Assembly: GCA_036365145.1 (NCBI GenBank)
Contig: JAEOAD010000030.1
Span: 10,130,001 to 10,194,000, forward strand
DNA: 64,000 nucleotides
Direction: 5' to 3'
From: Orientallactaga sibirica
Lineage: Eukaryota > Chordata > Mammalia > Rodentia > Dipodidae
The notes under the pieces are model-generated. The model was given only the letters and a program-made list of their open reading frames with translations, was not told the origin of the DNA and did no database searches. Shown piece by piece: positions 59,400 through 64,000 of this stretch. The position numbers were made by a program, and so were the translations under genes. Each line of letters opens with the position of its first letter. The first letter of the stretch is position 1.

Positions 59400-61042
59400 G
59401 ACCTTCCTGATTGAAGTGCCCCTGGGTCCCCAATTCTAGGATACCCTGCGTTGGAGGGTGTGCGTGGCAGGTGAGGAGTGAGTAGGCCAGATCCTGTTGG
59501 CCCAGGCTCCTCCCAGTTTCCTGGCCCCAAAGGTAGGGAGACATGAGGCGATAAACTACCCCTCACACTTCAGGCAAGCCACAGCTGAATCCACAGAGGA
59601 ATTGGGGAGAAGAGCAAGAGTGCTGCTTCCATGCTGAACCTGATAATCAGTGCCAGGGTGTAGGAGACAGACCCTGAGGATACTCAACACTTACCAAAGC
59701 AGAGCTCCAGAGGCTCCTAAGGCTTCATCACTGAAGTAGACTTAAAACTCACCCACCATGGCTTAGGGAATTTTGCAGAAGAGGGGACAGAAAGATTGTA
59801 AGAGCCACAGGTTGAGACATCATCCCCAGAGGCATTCCCTCCCCCACAAAATAACTGACTACTTCTCCCACAATGCATAAACTACAACCCCATGGGGGAA
59901 TACCTGAAACCCTACTGAGGAATGTCCCCAATGGAATGGGGGCAGGGACAAGGGAAAAGAGGGCACCAACATATGATGTATCCATATGAAACAACTTGTT
60001 AATAATAAACATAAAAAAGCAGGCAGAGAATTAAAAACTTTAAAAAAAGATGAAAGTATATGTGGATATATATTATAATAAAGAATAATCAACATAATAA
60101 AACTGTAAGTTATTGCCATAATAAACCATAAGGTAAATGTTAGTCAAAAAATAAGTACAAATACCAAAATAATAATTTCTACTGTTCAAAAATAATGTGA
60201 TGATTTTTTTAAAGATAAGTGTTGTCTAACTTAGCCATCTCATAATTTATACATATTTCACAACATATTACATATGATAAATACATACAATTTTAATCGG
60301 TTAAATAAATAAATCAGTGATAAGTTTGAGAATTAAAGTACCATGGTTTTAAGATGCTTTTAGATAAATTCTGTCTGGACTTTCTTCAAATGTTAGTGAG
60401 GGCTAGGCCATGAGGACAAATTGTCAAATAAAATATATTGTATTTTACCCTGAAAAATATTTTCTCAATGTTTTTATATATCTCAAAATTGGCAGAATGT
60501 CGGGCTGGAGAGATGACTTAGTGATTAAGGCGCCTGCCTGCTATGCCTAAGAACGCTGGTTCCAATCTCCAGCGATTCCAATCTCTAGGTCCCACGTTTA
60601 GCCAGATGTAAAGTGAAGCAAGGGCGCAATGCCGCACTTGCCCACAAGGGGGAGCACACATCTGGATTTCGTTCACAGCAGCTGAGAGACTGCTGGCGCG
60701 CCCATTTCTGTCTCCCTCTCCCTCTCTGTCTATCTCTCTCTGTGTCTCTCTCCAAAAATAAATAAAATAATAATTTAAAAAATTTTTTAAAATTTGGCAG
60801 AATGTTAATGAATGGTGACGTTATTAGCATGTATGTTCAGATATTCTACTGATGGTATATCTGTGCTTGGATACATAAGAAAGGAAAGGTTATATATTAT
60901 ATAAATATCTATATGCTGTATAAATTTTGTTTTTGTCTCTATTTAGTGAGCAAATAATTATGCTGTCAGTCAAATTTTTATGCAATTTTTAACAGGATCA
61001 AATCATTATAATAAATGTGAAAAATTATTTTGTAAAAAAATA
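59400..61042 (+). mobile_element. 5'-truncated L1 with about 1 kb of 3'-transduced DNA
   Basis: Flanked by the 16-bp direct repeat aaaaaactaaaaacag (59384-59399 and 61043-61058). 59400-60020 is an L1 3' UTR of the same subfamily as 6965-8502 (shared ctcatcactgaagtag-type words) with an L1 AATAAA at 60004-60009. 60020-61042 is not L1. It is AT-rich DNA carrying a DIP SINE and ending in AATAAA (61010-61015) about 20 nt before an A-rich end. This is the structure of read-through past the L1 signal and use of a downstream one. Confidence 0.75.
60501..60788 (+). mobile_element. DIP-like SINE, long variant
   Basis: cgggctggagagatgactta, ggttccaatctccag followed by a second cgattccaatctctag, then a body with extra sequence (gtgaagcaagggcgcaatgc). 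Flanks are aaaattggcagaatgt at 60485-60500 and a near-identical copy starting at 60789. It sits inside the transduced DNA of the L1 at 59400-61042. Confidence 0.9.
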
Positions 61043-61989
61043 AAAAACTAAAAACAGATCTACCTGATGACCCAGCTATACCACTATTGGACATATACCT
61101 TAAAGATCCTATACTTTCCTGTAGAGATACTGGCTCAGCCATGTTTGTTGTTGTTCTGATTGCAATAGCTAGTAAATGGAATTAGCCTAGATGTAGTTCA
61201 TTTACATGATGGTCTTCTAGTCAGAGGTAAGGAAAAATGAAATTATAAAAGTTGCAGGAAAATGTATGTACCTGGGAAAAAATTTTACTAAGTGTGATAA
61301 GTCAGGCCCAGAAAGAAAAAGACTGAATGTTCTCTCTCATATGCAGGTCCAAGCTTGGAATAGTTCGATTTGCTTTATATTGTAGTAAGCATCAGTGCTA
61401 ATGGTCAGGAAGCTAGAATGAGGCTTGGAGAGAGAAGAAGTGTAGAGGGACTAGGGGAGAGAGTAGCAGACAGGAAAGTGATAGGATAGAACATCACGTG
61501 TGGAAAGGTCTAAGGGGAGGTGGGGGAAAAGAGAGATGAGTGAGAGAGACACAAAACTAAAAGCAGCATGAATAAGTACTACAGAAAGCTACTTCATTAG
61601 CTAATTTAAAAGAAAAAATGTTTTCAAAAAAAAGAAAGAAGAGGAAGAAGTGAGAGGAATAGCTTGGGCAAAAATACCCTGCCAAAGTGAAGAAAGCTCT
61701 ATTCTGAAGGTATGGGTTCTGCAGGTGAATCCCAGCGTCAAAGATTGTTCACTCTCCATCCTCACAGGGAGGTGGTCACTGAGGCTTATGTCCTCCCATG
61801 CCCAGAACAATGCAGGCCATTTCCAAAGTGTTAATTACGCACCAGGACTGGATGATAATAAGATCTTTTGGCTGAAGACACCACAGGTTGCTTGCTGTTG
61901 CCGGCCATTGAGCTATCAAGCTGGAAATGGGATGGAAGCCATCTTCCTGCTGACTAGCTGTCATAGTGCTGCAAAGTATTGTGTGAGCT

Positions 61990-62545
61990 GCTAGGGAAGA
62001 AAGGTCACCTATAGTCTGAACAAGACGTGTATCCTACAAGCTACAAATTTAACTAGCCAGGGAAGATGCATTTATGGGTGAAATAATGGTATGTAAGTTA
62101 TGAGGATAATCAACTACTGTCTGATTAGATATGAGGCCCACTCAGTGCATGCCTAGTAATGAGGACTGAGTTGAAAGCCTATAGCTTGGAAGATCACTGA
62201 CTCTAAAGGGGAGCTTCCTCTGTTTTTTTTTTTTTGTTGTTGTTGTTGTTGTTTGTTGTTGTTGTTTGTTTTGTTTTTGTTTGGATAAATGGAGATGCTA
62301 AAGCCATCAAAAGCCTTCTATGTGTGTATGTTTAAACCCTTTGATTAATCCTGTTCTCAGTGTTGGTTAGAGAACCTTCCTTTGGCAGATGGCAGCAAGT
62401 ACTGGGGAGATCAAAGACTCATCAAAATTGCAACAAGCAGAGAAAGGCCAGGATTTTGCACTGGATGAGTCATCTCTATCACACCCACAAGGTCCCAGGG
62501 AACATTGCAGAGGTAGTCACAGATAGACTATGAGTGCTGCTCTCC
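61990..62545 (+). mobile_element. L1 3' UTR remnants with (TTG)n
   Basis: atcaactactgtctgattag, gatatgaggcccactcagtg and gaagatcactgactctaaag, then (TTG)n at 62222-62280, then gatcaaagactcatcaaaat and ggtcccagggaacattgcag. These words recur in rodent L1 3' UTRs. Diverged. Confidence 0.5.
62222..62280. repeat. (TTG)n low-complexity run
   Basis: A T run passes into repeated TTG units with TTTG interruptions. Confidence 0.9.
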
Positions 62546-62559
62546 CTGCTAGCCAGAGC

Positions 62560-62562
<3 letters not shown>

Positions 62563-62607
<45 letters not shown>

Positions 62608-62640
62608 AAATTCAAAAATTTATTTTTATTTTTTTAATTT

Positions 62641-62683
<43 letters not shown>

Positions 62684-62690
62684 TTGACTT
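62563..62690. repeat. (TC)n then (TTTA)n microsatellites
   Basis: CT dinucleotides at 62563-62602, then T-rich DNA and ATTT units at 62637-62685, which border the 3' end of a minus-strand L1. Confidence 0.9.
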
Positions 62691-63066
62691 TTTAAATTGT
62701 AGACAATATTCCATGGTACTTCCCTCCCTCCCCCCCACTTTCCCCTTTGAAACTCCCCTCTCCATCATAACCCCTCTCCCTCCCAATCAGTGTCTCTTTT
62801 CAGTTTGATGTCATGATCTTTTCCTCCTATTATGATGGTCTTATGTAGGTCAGGCACTGTGAGGTCATGGATATCCAGGCCATTTTGTGTCTGGAGGAGC
62901 ACGTTGTAAGGACTCCTACTCTTCCTTTGGCTCTTATATTCTTTCTGCCCCCTCTTCCTCAATGGACCCTGACCCTTAGAAGGTGGGTTTGAGATGTTTC
63001 AGTGCTGAGCACTTCTCTGTGCCTTCTTCTCAGCACCATGGTACCTTCTGAGTCATCCCAAGGTTG
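62690..63066 (-). mobile_element. 5'-truncated L1 3' UTR
   Basis: The reverse complement reads ggtgctgagaagaaggcaca, agcactgaaacatctcaaac, ggcctggatatccatgacct, catcataataggaggaaaag and ends with a polypurine block and an A-rich tail (the (TTTA)n run at 62637). Same subfamily as the 3' UTR at 55070 and 56740. Confidence 0.75.
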
Positions 63067-63070
63067 CCAC

Positions 63071-63204
63071 TGTAGCAGACAGTTTCAGGTTCTCTGAGAA
63101 GAACTTCCAGACCAGTCACGGTTATGGAGGAAGGGATATTTATTAAAGGTTACAGATCCAGGGGAAGTTCCATATTGGCAGGAAAGCTGGCCTGCATTCA
63201 CAGG
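63071..63204 (-). mobile_element. MaLR LTR, interrupted (3' half)
   Basis: tgtagcagacagtttcaggt, ttatggaggaagggatattt and gttccatattggcaggaaag are the reverse complement of the last 134 bp of the LTR family at 50695. It breaks off at the insertion point of the next element. Confidence 0.85.
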
Positions 63205-63205
63205 T

Positions 63206-64000
63206 TGTGGTAGTTTGAATATATGTCCCCCAATATATTCAATGTTTTATTACTTTATAGTTTGCATCTGCAATCACCTTGCTAGAGGCAAGGTCACTGG
63301 GGGCTGGTCTTAAGGTGCTAATGGTGTGGGTTTGAGATTCCATTGTAAAGATATGCAAATGTGCCTAGCAGGAGTTCCTGAAGTGTGCTGTGTGACCTTT
63401 TTGCTATAGTTTTTGCTCTGTGTGCTGTGGTGGCTGGTTGGCTTTTGCTCTCTCTGGCCCTGTGGAGAGCAGGCCATTTCTCCTGCCTTTATGGAACTTC
63501 CCCTGGATCTGTAAGCTTCAATAAATAATATCCCTTCCTCCATAACTGTGCCCGGTCTGGAAGTTCATCTCAGCGAACCTGAAGCTGTCTAAGACAGTAA
63601 AGTGGTACCGAGGAGTGTGTGGGGTGAGATGAACCAGATCGTGTGGATGTTTATCTTTTTGGAACCTTTGTTTTGGAGGAATGGGCATGGACTTGGTGCT
63701 TGCAACTGAAGGTGCCTTCTGGAGTGGTAAGCCAAATTTTATGGACTATTCTGATGAGAGTTTGAGAATGCTAAGTGCAGACAGTATTGAACTTCGAGGC
63801 TTGGCTTATGAGGTTTCTAAGGGGAAGGAAAGACTGCAGAGGACTTTGTTGGAACTGGGCTACTGGCATAAGGGATGGCTACGTTCTGCTATCCAGGCCC
63901 AGAAAGTTTGATCAAACGTAAATTTGTAATGGACTGATGTGCTTGGCTAAAGATAATGGACTGAGATTTTAAGATTTTAAGTTGGAAAACCTCAAGCAAG
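63206..64000 (+). mobile_element. MaLR provirus: 5' LTR and start of internal region
   Basis: LTR 63206-63596 starts tgtggtagtttgaatatatg and ends with gctgtctaagaca; AATAAA near 63519. Directly after it comes gtaaagtggtaccgaggagt, the expected primer-binding-site position, then MaLR-like internal sequence to the window end. A frame at 63681-63911 reads MGMDLVLATEGAFWSGKPNF; I do not recognise a protein family in it, and MaLRs are non-autonomous. The element continues outside the window. Confidence 0.75.

Larger units (their letters stand above)
58916..61580 (+). mobile_element. old L1 ORF2 copy split by a younger L1
   Basis: 58916-59399 (tcaagtaggtttcatctcag, gaatgggagaaaatcattgc, gaatggccattattgaaaaa) and 61043-61580 (gatgacccagctataccact, gttctctctcatatgcaggt) are successive parts of one L1 ORF2. 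They are continuous once the insertion at 59400-61042 is removed. The first segment has an internal deletion between the reverse transcriptase part and the C-terminal part. Confidence 0.8.

Noticed and set aside
63681..63911. Open frame near the window end as a new gene
   Set aside because: It lies in the internal region of a non-autonomous MaLR element just after the LTR; no recognised domain and no independent signal of a gene.

Overview
This is mammalian, non-coding-rich genomic DNA from a rodent. The SINE repertoire points to Dipodoidea (jerboas and relatives, e.g. Jaculus): many B1-type (7SL-derived) SINEs with rodent B1 sequence, plus many copies of a tRNA-headed B2-superfamily SINE. 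That SINE has a CT-rich tract and an (AATAA)n tail and resembles what I know as the DIP family of jerboas. The species call is an inference from recalled SINE sequence; the assignment to rodents is firm.

The only protein-coding gene I can support is ENPP6 (glycerophosphocholine choline phosphodiesterase), on the minus strand. Coding exon 1 (start codon, signal peptide, first metal ligand and nucleophile) lies at 49823-50063. Exon 2 lies at 1757-1936. Both are intact, are bounded by consensus GT/AG sites and join in phase 1. Intron 1 between them is 47,886 bp and makes up about three quarters of the window. Positions 1-1756 are the start of intron 2. Everything above 50064 is 5' UTR, promoter and upstream intergenic DNA.

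The rest is layered transposable-element sequence: DIP, B1, B3/B4-like, ID and MIR SINEs; truncated L1 copies (3' UTR, ORF2 and one 5'UTR/ORF1 piece); MaLR/ERVL LTRs, several with 5-bp target duplications; and microsatellites. Three zones stand out. At 6.9-9.4 kb an L1, an ERVL LTR and a B1 are nested. At 53-63 kb there is a LINE graveyard, including an L1 that appears to have carried about 1 kb of 3' flanking DNA into an older L1. At 63.07-64 kb a MaLR provirus has inserted in opposite orientation into an older LTR and runs off the window. A 3'-truncated 5S rRNA retropseudogene with target duplications lies at 3.47-3.56 kb.

I found no new gene system. The most interesting signals are mobile-element events and their relation to ENPP6: a strong antisense bias of the intronic SINEs, an LTR about 0.6 kb upstream of the start codon, and a 22-bp perfect inverted repeat at 45.8 kb. 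Repeat family names come from sequence recognition, not from a database run; boundaries are approximate unless a target-site duplication is stated.
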